From positions 2,046,001-2,110,000 of the forward strand of contig NZ_ARVV01000001.1 of the NCBI RefSeq assembly GCF_000385375.1: a stretch of DNA of 64,000 bases. Direction: 5' to 3'. Made by a program: the position numbers and the translations under genes. Every line of letters starts with the position of its first letter. The stretch's first letter is position 1. Below are positions 57,254 through 64,000 of this stretch, piece after piece. This DNA comes from Methyloversatilis discipulorum. Lineage in GTDB: Bacteria; Pseudomonadota; Gammaproteobacteria; Burkholderiales; Rhodocyclaceae. Under the pieces are notes generated by a model. The model made no database searches and was not told the DNA's origin. It saw only the letters and a list, made by a program, of their open reading frames with translations.

Positions 57254-58168
57254 TCAGAAAGACATGCGACGACGCGCGGTGGCACCGATCAGGCTGAGGC
57301 CCGCCAGCATCAGCGCGGCCATCCCGGGTTCCGGCACCGGCGGAGTGGGCGCCAGCACATACAGACGCGGCGTTTCGCCGACGATGTAGATGACGCCGTT
57401 GCCGTCGATGGTGACGCCTTCGGCATCGCCGGCGATGGCCGAGAAGTCGAAGCTGCTCAGGATCTGTCCGCCGCGGCTCACTTCCATCAGACGCGGCGTT
57501 TCCTGGCTGAACACCAGCAGATTGTCCTGGTCGGTCGTGCCGCGCAGCGACTGCACCGTGTTCAGCACCTGCACGCCGGACAGGTCCAGCGTGCCGAAGA
57601 TCTGGGCGAACGGATTGGCCGGCGGCACCAGTTCGGTGACCGCTGCGGAACCGTTGGCGAAGTCGAGGGCCGCGTCATAGACGGCCTGCGGCACTTTCTC
57701 CTTCACCAGCACGAAGCGGCCGCTCAGCGGATCGTAGGAAATGTCTTCCAGACCGATGTTGCCGACGGTGGGACCGACCGACACGGAAGGCAGGTTGTTG
57801 CGGCCGATCGCGCCGCCGGCCTGGTAGCTGAACAGGTAGACGTCCTGCAGGCGTTCCTCGACGATGGCGAACTGACCATTGCCGACATAGGTGAGGCCTT
57901 CGGTGTCGTCGAAGCCGAACAGGTTCATCGAACTGATCATCTGGCCCTGCTTGTTCACCTCGACCACGTAGTCGCCTTCGTCGCCGACGACGAACAGCGT
58001 GTCGCTGTCCCAGTTCCAGGTGACGGCCGAGGCTTCGGACGCGCGTGCAGCGGGCAGGTCGTAGGTGGCGACCAGGCTGTAGTTCGCCAGATCCAGGCTC
58101 GTGATCTGCGCCTGCACCGGGGCGATGAAGGCGAGGGCCAGCGCTGCTGCGCCCAATGTGAATTTCAT
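57254..58168 (-). CDS. SdiA-regulated-like PEP-CTERM protein
   Basis: Exported protein of 304 residues with signal MKFTLGAAALALAFIAPVQA. The body is a six-bladed beta-propeller-like SdiA-regulated domain (ASAVTWNWDSDTLFVVGDEG, FDDTEGLTYVGNGQFAIVEE, VGNIGLEDISYDPLSGRFVL) with acidic residues at blade ends, related to phytase-like propellers. The C-terminus VPEPGMAALMLAGLSLIG then ARRR is a PEP-CTERM anchor. Start 58168 has CGGAG upstream. Substrate unknown. Confidence 0.85.
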   Translation of the reverse strand: MKFTLGAAALALAFIAPVQAQITSLDLANYSLVATYDLPAARASEASAVTWNWDSDTLFVVGDEGDYVVEVNKQGQMISSMNLFGFDDTEGLTYVGNGQFAIVEERLQDVYLFSYQAGGAIGRNNLPSVSVGPTVGNIGLEDISYDPLSGRFVLVKEKVPQAVYDAALDFANGSAAVTELVPPANPFAQIFGTLDLSGVQVLNTVQSLRGTTDQDNLLVFSQETPRLMEVSRGGQILSSFDFSAIAGDAEGVTIDGNGVIYIVGETPRLYVLAPTPPVPEPGMAALMLAGLSLIGATARRRMSF

Positions 58169-58354
58169 GTTGCGGCTCCGTGAAGGTCGTTTCAGCCGCA
58201 ACCATGCGTGGCGCGCGTTGCGCGCGCATGACGAACGATAGTCCGTCCGGACTACGCGCACCGAAGGCTGCCGAACGGGGTATCGCCTCCCGGCGGCGCC
58301 GGCCGCGTGGCGGAACCGGCCCGGCTCGTCGGCGAGCGATGGTATCTTTGGGCC

Positions 58355-58801
58355 ATGAGTGCACCGCCCGACGACACCTTCCTGCGCGAGCACAGCGCAT
58401 TGCTGGCCGACAGCTTTCACCGTGTGACCGGACAATTGCTGCCGTCCGATCCGCACACGCTGTATCACGCGCCGTTCGCGCTGGTGTCGCACGGCACGGA
58501 AGCCGACCCGGTGTTCAACTACGCCAATGCGTTCGCGCAGCAACTGTTCGGCTACGATTGGGCCACCTTCGTTACGCTGCCGTCGCGTCTGTCTGCACGC
58601 GCGCCGGAGCGCGACGAACGTGCCCGCCTGCTCGATCTGGTGACACGACAGGGCTATATCGCAGACTACTGCGGCATCCGCGTGCGCAGCGACGGCACGC
58701 TGTTCCGCATCAGTCGTGCCACGGTGTGGAACGTGATCGACGCCGACGGCGTGCTGCGCGGTCAGGCGGCGATGTTTTCCGATATCGAGGAATTGCAATG
58801 A
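58355..58801 (+). CDS. MEKHLA-domain protein
   Basis: Cytoplasmic protein of 148 residues consisting of a PAS-related MEKHLA domain: VSHGTEADPVFNYANAFAQ, LFGYDWATFVTLPSRLSA and GVLRGQAAMFSDIEEL are the typical segments. In plants the domain sits on HD-ZIP III factors; in bacteria the stand-alone form has no known function. Its stop overlaps the amidohydrolase start by ATGA, so the two are translationally coupled. Ribosome site weak. Confidence 0.82.
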   Translation: MSAPPDDTFLREHSALLADSFHRVTGQLLPSDPHTLYHAPFALVSHGTEADPVFNYANAFAQQLFGYDWATFVTLPSRLSARAPERDERARLLDLVTRQGYIADYCGIRVRSDGTLFRISRATVWNVIDADGVLRGQAAMFSDIEELQ

Positions 58802-60009
58802 GCAGCACGCACCCGCTGATCGAGGCGCTGGACGCGCGTGTCGAGCGCTGGACACAGACCCGGCGCGATCTGCACGCCCATCCGGAACTGGCCTTCGAGG
58901 AAAATCGCACCGCCGAAGTGGTGGCGCGGACGCTGCGCGCGGCGGGCATCGAGGTGCACGAAGGCATCGGTCGCACCGGTGTGGTCGGTGTGCTGCGCAA
59001 CGGTTCGGGCCGCGGCGCGATCGGCCTGCGTGCCGACATGGACGCGCTGCCGATGACCGAGCAGAACACCTTCGCTCATCGCTCGACGCATCCGGGATGC
59101 ATGCACGGCTGCGGCCACGACGGGCATACCGTGATGCTGCTGGCGGCGGCCGAGTACCTGGCCGAGACGCGGGGCTTCGACGGCACCGTGTACTTCATCT
59201 TCCAGCCGGCGGAGGAGGGCATGGGCGGCGCGCCGGCGATGATCGCAGACGGCTTGTTCGAGCGCTTCCCGATGCAGGCGGTGTTCGGCCTGCACAACTG
59301 GCCCGGCCTGCCGGTCGGCCAGATGGCGGTGCATACCGGCCCGGCGATGGCCTGCAGCGATTCGATCGACATCACGATAGACGGACGCGGCGCGCACGCG
59401 GCCATGCCGCACCTGGGCGCCGACCCGGTGCTGGCCGGCGCGGCCATCGTGCAGTCGTTGCAGTCCATCGTGTCGCGCAACGTGCCGCCGGTCGAATGCG
59501 GCGTGGTCAGCATTACCCAGTTCAACGCCGGCGAGGCCTACAACGTGATTCCGCAGTCGGCGACGCTGCGCGGTACGGCGCGCGCCTTCACGCCCGAAGT
59601 GCGCGACCAGCTTGAAGCCGGCATCGCGCGCGTGGTGCAGGGCGTGGCGTCCGCCCACGGCGTCGCCGCCTCGTCGACCTACCGGCGGGGTTATCCGCCG
59701 ACCATCAACAGCGAAAGCGAAGCCGCCTTCTGCGCGACGGTCGCGCGGGAAGTGTTCGGCGACGGCTCAGTGCATACGAACTACCCGCCCAGCATGGGTG
59801 CCGAGGACTTCGCCTACATGCTGCAGGAGAAGCCCGGCTGCTACGTCTGGCTGGGTAACGGCGGCGGACCGGACGCGGCGTCCGACCCGGCGCACGCCGA
59901 AGGCGGCGGCTGCATGCTGCACAACCCGCGCTACGACTTCAACGATCGCATCATTCCGCTGGGCGTTGCCTACTGGACGCGGCTGGTCGAGCGCTGGCTG
60001 GAGGGCTGA
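58798..60009 (+). CDS. M20 family amidohydrolase (hippurate hydrolase-like)
   Basis: Zinc-dependent peptidase-family hydrolase of 403 residues (M20D, IAA-amino-acid/hippurate hydrolase type). Metal ligands are in LRADMDALPM, MHGCGHDGHTVML and FQPAEEGMGGAPAM. The lid domain has RGAHAAMPHLGADPVLA. The C-terminal MGAEDFAYMLQEKPGCYVWLG completes the site. The substrate is likely an N-acyl amino acid. It is coupled to a MEKHLA gene and followed by REP-like repeats. Confidence 0.9.
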   Translation: MSSTHPLIEALDARVERWTQTRRDLHAHPELAFEENRTAEVVARTLRAAGIEVHEGIGRTGVVGVLRNGSGRGAIGLRADMDALPMTEQNTFAHRSTHPGCMHGCGHDGHTVMLLAAAEYLAETRGFDGTVYFIFQPAEEGMGGAPAMIADGLFERFPMQAVFGLHNWPGLPVGQMAVHTGPAMACSDSIDITIDGRGAHAAMPHLGADPVLAGAAIVQSLQSIVSRNVPPVECGVVSITQFNAGEAYNVIPQSATLRGTARAFTPEVRDQLEAGIARVVQGVASAHGVAASSTYRRGYPPTINSESEAAFCATVAREVFGDGSVHTNYPPSMGAEDFAYMLQEKPGCYVWLGNGGGPDAASDPAHAEGGGCMLHNPRYDFNDRIIPLGVAYWTRLVERWLEG

Positions 60010-60014
60010 CCGCC

Positions 60015-60101
60015 CTGTGGGGGCGGCCTTCCAACCACGGCTGGGCGATCGTTGACCGCCGGCTTCGATTCTGGCGGCAATCGCGAGCAAGCTCGCTCCA
60101 C
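60015..60101. repeat. Paired REP-like elements in convergent gap
   Basis: CTGTGGGGGCGGCCTTCC (from 60015) and, in opposite orientation, ATCGCGAGCAAGCTCGCTCC (60080-60101 including the final AC) resemble the two arms of Pseudomonas-type REP pairs. GCGAGC-AA-GCTCGC forms a tight hairpin. They lie between convergent genes, a typical BIME site. Confidence 0.6.
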
Positions 60102-60124
60102 GGAACGCTGGCTCCGTCGGCAGA

Positions 60125-61750
60125 TCAGGCACTGCGCAAACCAAGCCAGCGCGCTACCAGGATGGCGCTGACCGGCATGATGACGGCGATGGCCACCACG
60201 GTCAGCAGCAGCGGGGTCAGGTCACCGTAGTTCGCGGCGGTCATGACCGCGCCGGTGGCCGGATCCTTCACTTCGCGCGACAGCACGTAGATCTGGTTCA
60301 GGTACTTGGTGCCAAGCTGGCTGGCCGACAGCGCCAGATTGGTGAAGGACGCCATCACCGCGAAGAAGGTGGCCTTCAGGTGGGCGGGCGCCGAGTTGGC
60401 GATCCAGGCCAGCATCGGGATCATCGAAATCTGCCCCAGCGGCGATTCCAGCGCCGTATCAATCACCGCGATGAAGCGTGCGTCCACGACACCGCCGGTC
60501 ACGCGGGCGGTCCATTCGTGCAGGCCCAGGCTCATGCCCAGCGTCGGCATCGACAGGATGAAGCCAGCCGCGGTCAGCCAGCCGACTACATAGGTGATCG
60601 AGCGCTCGGCCATGAAGCGGCGGAACATGAACATGCCGATCAGCGTCAGCGTCGAGCCGATCAGTGACAGCACCGAAAAGAAGGCCTGGTCGAAACCGAG
60701 CACGTCTATGGTCCACCAGGACACGCCGGGGCCGGTGCCGGGCGTCGCGCGGAACATGAAGATGACCAGCGCAGTACCGATCAGCGTGTTGCGTGCGCTG
60801 GCGTCCAGCTCGCGGGTGAGCCGGGTCATCAGGAAGGCGATGATGGTGAAGGAGCCGACGAAGATGATTTCCTGGTTCCACTTCAGGTTGGAAAGGCCCA
60901 TACCCAGCGTGAACACGACGAACACCAGGCTGCCGCCGAGGATCCACCAGTTCGGTTCGGTGTGGCTGTCGGGGTCGCGCAGCAGCGCGGCAGCCTCGGC
61001 GCGCGACAGTCCGCGCGCCATGTGGGCCGCGATAGCACCGCGCTTGAGCCAGGCGGCGAAGGCGACACCGGCGACCGAAATGGCGGGAATGGCCAGCGCC
61101 ATCAGGTAGATGTCGCGGTAGATCAGCACCTTTTCCGCCTCCGGCAGTTTTTCGGTGCCGGCGAACACGTAGAGGTTGATCAGCGCCACCAGCACGCTGC
61201 CGCCGATGATGGCGACACGGCCAAGCGTCTGCATCGTCGTGTGCATCAGCTTGAGCTGATGCGGCGGTACTTGACGCCCCTGCTCATCGACGTGCGGCAC
61301 CGCCTCCACCGTCATCGCGTCGGCCACCGCGTCCTGCAGTACATAGCCGATGGGGCTCAGCAGCGTGCTGATGACGAACCAGGTATTGACCGGCAGCACC
61401 GCCGCCATCGCGTCGCGCTCGGCGATCAGGCCGGCCATGATGAGCAGGCTGGCAGCGATCAGGCCGGCGCCGAGGTAGATGAGCAGACTCTTGAACCGCC
61501 ACAGCAGATCGACCAGATGGCCCATCGGCATCTTCAGCGCCCATGGGATGCCCACCCAGAAGCCCAGCATCGCCAGGAATTCGGCCGACAGCCCGAGGTA
61601 GTCCTTGACGAAGAAGGTGCCGACGATGCCGGTCAGGCCCTGGATGCCGGCGGCCATGTAGACCATCAGCGGCGGCAGGTAGGAAAGGCGCATTTCGCGC
61701 CCGAGGGACAGGATGTTCAGATCGATCCAGCGCAGCAGTCGGGATGTCAT
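60125..61750 (-). CDS. BT1/MFS-like membrane transporter
   Basis: Inner-membrane protein of 541 residues with about 12 hydrophobic helices. The N-terminal part (SYLPPLMVYMAAGIQGLTGIVGTFF, KDYLGLSAEFLAMLGFW, GIPWALKMPMGHLVD) resembles the folate-biopterin transporter (BT1) branch of the major facilitator superfamily. The C-terminal part has LNLALSASQLGTKYLNQIYV-type segments. The substrate is unknown. Start 61750 (MTSRLLRWID) has only a weak ribosome site. It diverges from the cNMP-binding protein gene. Confidence 0.75.
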   Translation of the reverse strand: MTSRLLRWIDLNILSLGREMRLSYLPPLMVYMAAGIQGLTGIVGTFFVKDYLGLSAEFLAMLGFWVGIPWALKMPMGHLVDLLWRFKSLLIYLGAGLIAASLLIMAGLIAERDAMAAVLPVNTWFVISTLLSPIGYVLQDAVADAMTVEAVPHVDEQGRQVPPHQLKLMHTTMQTLGRVAIIGGSVLVALINLYVFAGTEKLPEAEKVLIYRDIYLMALAIPAISVAGVAFAAWLKRGAIAAHMARGLSRAEAAALLRDPDSHTEPNWWILGGSLVFVVFTLGMGLSNLKWNQEIIFVGSFTIIAFLMTRLTRELDASARNTLIGTALVIFMFRATPGTGPGVSWWTIDVLGFDQAFFSVLSLIGSTLTLIGMFMFRRFMAERSITYVVGWLTAAGFILSMPTLGMSLGLHEWTARVTGGVVDARFIAVIDTALESPLGQISMIPMLAWIANSAPAHLKATFFAVMASFTNLALSASQLGTKYLNQIYVLSREVKDPATGAVMTAANYGDLTPLLLTVVAIAVIMPVSAILVARWLGLRSA

Positions 61751-61883
61751 GGTCTGTTCTTGTTGTGGCGATCGCGCCTGTGACCGGCAAGCATAGGGGG
61801 AATTCCGTGTGCCGTGGCGAAAGCGCCGGCGGAAAGCCGGTATGCTTGCGCGCTGACCGCCCACCTACGCCAGGAGCCCAGAA

Positions 61884-62360
61884 GTGCGTCTTTTCGGCCG
61901 CGACGACGACCGCGCAGCGCTGCAGCCGCTGCGCCAGATCAAGCTCTTTTCGTCGCTGACCGCGCGCGAGCTCAAGGTGGTTCAGGCACTCCGCCACGAA
62001 CGCCAGTATCTGGCCGGCGAAATCGTGTTCGACGAGGGCGACGAAGGGCAGGCCATCTATGCCGTGGTCGAGGGCGAGGTCGAAATACTGCGCGCCGACG
62101 GCAATCGCCAGCTGCGGCTGGCGCTGCTCGGCAGCGGTGAGGTGTTCGGTGAACTGGCGCTGCTCGATCAGGCGCCGCGGGCGGCGCAGGCGAGGGCATA
62201 CAGCGACTGCCGGCTCGTGGTCTTCTTCCGCGCCGACTTCATGAGCCTGCTGGAAACCCATCCGAAGATCGCGTCCAAGATCGCACTGGCGCTGGCCCGT
62301 CATCTGGGCGGCCGGCTACGCCAGGCCAATGCCGGCGCCCGCCAGGAAGGGCATCTGTGA
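61884..62360 (+). CDS. Cyclic-nucleotide-binding domain protein
   Basis: Protein of 158 residues made of a single Crp-like cNMP-binding domain. Strands AGEIVFDEGDEGQAIYAVVEG and the phosphate-binding cassette VFGELALLDQAPRAAQARA keep the conserved Glu and Arg that bind the nucleotide phosphate. There is no DNA-binding HTH. GTG start at 61884 with CAGGAG upstream. Its stop overlaps the GTG start of the next gene (GTGA), coupling it to an AI-2E-type permease. Confidence 0.85.
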   Translation: MRLFGRDDDRAALQPLRQIKLFSSLTARELKVVQALRHERQYLAGEIVFDEGDEGQAIYAVVEGEVEILRADGNRQLRLALLGSGEVFGELALLDQAPRAAQARAYSDCRLVVFFRADFMSLLETHPKIASKIALALARHLGGRLRQANAGARQEGHL

Positions 62361-63478
62361 GGCGGCTGCAGCCCTCGGGCGCCGGTCCCGTCGCCTGGTG
62401 CGGCATCTTGCTGGCGACCACACTTGCGCTCTATCTGTTCCAGCACGTGCTGTGGCTGGTGCTGCCCTTCCTGTTCGGGCTGATCGCCTACTACTTTCTC
62501 TACCCGCCGATGCAGCGGCTGATGTTCGCCGGCTTTTCGCAGGCGGCGGCGGCCAACATCACGGTCGGCGTGTTCGCCGTGCTGCTGGTCATCTGTTTCG
62601 TGCTGGTGCTGCCCTGGTTTGCCGCGCACGCGGTCAGCGTGCAGGACACCGGCCAGCGCTATCTGCAGGGCGGCCTGGCCTTGCTCGACGATACGCTGCG
62701 CGCGCTCGAAGCCCGTTCGCGCTTCATGCGCGACGCGCACGTGGCGGATGCCGTGTCGTCGCACATCGCCGCGGCAGGGGAGGGCTTTGCCCAGGAACGC
62801 CTGCCGGCGCTGATGCTGGGCATCGCCGCCTGGCTGCCGTCCTTCCTGCTGGCACCTTTCCTCGCCTACTTCTTCCTGCGCGACGGCCGGCGCTTCCAGC
62901 GCTTCCTCGCGCGCGCCGTGCCGAATGCCTTCTTCGAGCGCACCTTGCACCTGCTGTACGAGGTCGATCGCACGACGCGCGCCTACTTCCAGGGGCTGAT
63001 CAAGCTCACCGTGCTCGACGCCGCCTGTCTGGCCGCCGGCCTGTGGCTGATCGGACTGTCGTCGCCGCTGATGCTGGGGCTGATCACCGCAGTGCTGGCC
63101 TGGGTGCCTTACGTTGGTTCGATACTGGGTTGCGCGGTGGTGGTGATGGTGGCGGCGACCGACTTTCCGGGGTCGCCGTCGGTCGCCTATGCGGCGGTCG
63201 GGCTGTTCGTCTGCGTCCGTCTGCTCGACGATTTCGTGTTCATGCCGCTGACCATAGGACGCAGCCTGAAGATGCATCCGCTGGTGACCGTGCTGATGAT
63301 TTTCGTCGGTGGCGCGGTCGCCGGCGTGGCTGGCCTGCTGCTGGTGCTGCCGGTGCTGGGCGTCGTGATGGTGATCGGCGAAACGGTGAGCATCGTCGCC
63401 TCCGATCCGCGACTGCACGCACGGCACGCCCACGCGCGCCGGTTGCGCCTGCAATCGGTCACGCGCGACCTGGGCTGA
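62357..63478 (+). CDS. AI-2E/PerM family membrane transporter
   Basis: Membrane protein of 373 residues with about eight helices, in the AI-2E transporter family (E. coli TqsA/PerM type). Typical segments are LFQHVLWLVLPFLFGLIAYYF, FLLAPFLAYFFLRDGRRF, AVLAWVPYVGSILGCAVVVM and LDDFVFMPLTIGRSLKMHPL. Members export small molecules, ions or folates. The overlap with a cNMP-binding gene suggests cyclic-nucleotide control (inference). GTG start at 62357. Confidence 0.85.
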   Translation: MRRLQPSGAGPVAWCGILLATTLALYLFQHVLWLVLPFLFGLIAYYFLYPPMQRLMFAGFSQAAAANITVGVFAVLLVICFVLVLPWFAAHAVSVQDTGQRYLQGGLALLDDTLRALEARSRFMRDAHVADAVSSHIAAAGEGFAQERLPALMLGIAAWLPSFLLAPFLAYFFLRDGRRFQRFLARAVPNAFFERTLHLLYEVDRTTRAYFQGLIKLTVLDAACLAAGLWLIGLSSPLMLGLITAVLAWVPYVGSILGCAVVVMVAATDFPGSPSVAYAAVGLFVCVRLLDDFVFMPLTIGRSLKMHPLVTVLMIFVGGAVAGVAGLLLVLPVLGVVMVIGETVSIVASDPRLHARHAHARRLRLQSVTRDLG

Positions 63479-63483
63479 CGAGA

Positions 63484-63876
63484 TCAGCCCTCGCGATTGC
63501 GCATGTGGTCGGCGAGGTCCTCGATGGCGCTCAACAACTGCGCGTTGGCTTCGTCCGGCGGCAGCACTTCGTCCATCGCCATACGCATGCACATGAGCCA
63601 CTGGTCGCGCTCGGCTTCGCCGATGGTGAAGGGCAGATGACGCGCGCGCAGGCGCGGGTGGCCATAGGCCTGCACGAACAGCTGCGGGCCGCCGAGCCAG
63701 CCCGACAGATACATGAACAGTTTCTGGTTGGAGCCCGACAGGTCGGCCGGATGCAGCTTGCGGATGCCGTAGGCCTCCGGCAGCGTGTCCATCAGTTCGT
63801 AGAAGCGGTCAACCAGGCGGCGTATGGTCGGCTCGCCGCCGATGTGTTCGTAGAAGGTGGTGGCAGTCTGGGTCAT
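63484..63876 (-). CDS. Group II truncated haemoglobin
   Basis: Haem protein of 130 residues with the 2-over-2 globin fold. Group II features: Tyr26 at the B10 position (FYELMD), proximal His80 in GHPRLRARHLPFTI and Trp93 at G8 (DQWLMCM). Such proteins bind O2 and often handle peroxide or NO-derived species. It converges on the AI-2E gene. ATG at 63876. Downstream of its start to the window end no gene is seen. Confidence 0.93.
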   Translation of the reverse strand: MTQTATTFYEHIGGEPTIRRLVDRFYELMDTLPEAYGIRKLHPADLSGSNQKLFMYLSGWLGGPQLFVQAYGHPRLRARHLPFTIGEAERDQWLMCMRMAMDEVLPPDEANAQLLSAIEDLADHMRNREG

Positions 63877-63900
63877 GGCGTGGTGATTCTGCGTCGAGGC

Positions 63901-64000
63901 GTGATTTTATCGCGTTGCGGGACGGCTACATCGCGTGGACGGCGGTCGTTTTTCGCATGGACGTCATCGCTGCCGGCATAGAATCGCGGCGCTGCGCGTC
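63901..64000. other. Window end, no supported gene
   Basis: The last 100 bases hold no supported gene. A TAGAAT-like -10 near 63979 may belong to a gene beyond the window. An open frame from 63958 is too short to judge. Confidence 0.4.

Noticed and set aside
63958..64000. Possible new gene starting at the window edge
   Set aside because: Only 14 codons remain and there is no ribosome site, so it cannot be supported.

Overview
This is a gene-dense, high-GC chromosomal segment with housekeeping synteny typical of Betaproteobacteria: mdh, then a GntR regulator with sdhCDAB-sdhE-gltA-sucAB-lpdA-zapE. A complete pqqABCDE set, PEP-CTERM proteins and many c-di-GMP enzymes point to a free-living Rhodocyclales/Methyloversatilis-like methylotroph or alcohol oxidiser. 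That genus assignment is inference from gene content and was not tested by any search. No rRNA, tRNA, insertion sequence, prophage or CRISPR array was seen, and no gap between genes exceeds 300 bases.

Layout. 1-6.4 kb (minus strand) is sulfur scavenging: sbp-ssuE-ssuA-ssuD ends in a strong terminator and is followed by a separate operon of a second substrate-binding protein, ssuC and ssuB (cut by the window edge). Both operons start behind the same 21-bp box. 6.5-9.8 kb is a plus-strand trio of an antenna-less photolyase homologue, a DUF3429 membrane protein and a full photolyase/cryptochrome. 9.8-14.1 kb holds a trans-sulfuration PLP enzyme, two lipoproteins, a nucleotide cyclase-FHA fusion and a CitE-like CoA-ester lyase. 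14.2-28.1 kb is the TCA-cycle block. 28.2-32.6 kb has an orphan secretin-N-domain protein and the pqq operon.

32.6-38.1 kb holds a metallophosphatase diverging from an MHYT hybrid kinase/HD-GYP regulator pair. 38.1-42.6 kb holds small envelope proteins, psd, a divergent membrane-anchored class III aminotransferase and an Mpo1/DUF962-like membrane protein. 42.7-52.6 kb has an EAL-CBS-GGDEF protein, a pseudouridine synthase with an internally repeated Arg/Pro-rich tail, heat-shock htpG behind a sigma-32 promoter, a GGDEF-EAL sensor and a chemoreceptor. 52.7-58.2 kb has a Bax-inhibitor-1 protein, an HPF-like protein, nhaR, a DUF429 protein and three consecutive PEP-CTERM genes. 58.3-63.9 kb has a MEKHLA protein overlapping an M20 amidohydrolase, a BT1-like transporter, a cNMP-binding protein overlapping an AI-2E-type permease, and a group II truncated haemoglobin.

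The most interesting signals are regulatory or contextual. They are the paired sulfur box, palindromes over the gntR-sdh promoter and in front of nhaR, a hairpin-rich leader between PEP-CTERM genes, REP-like elements in two gaps, the psd/aminotransferase/Mpo1 neighbourhood and the 177-bp coding tandem repeat. None is a proven new system; each is given with a test.
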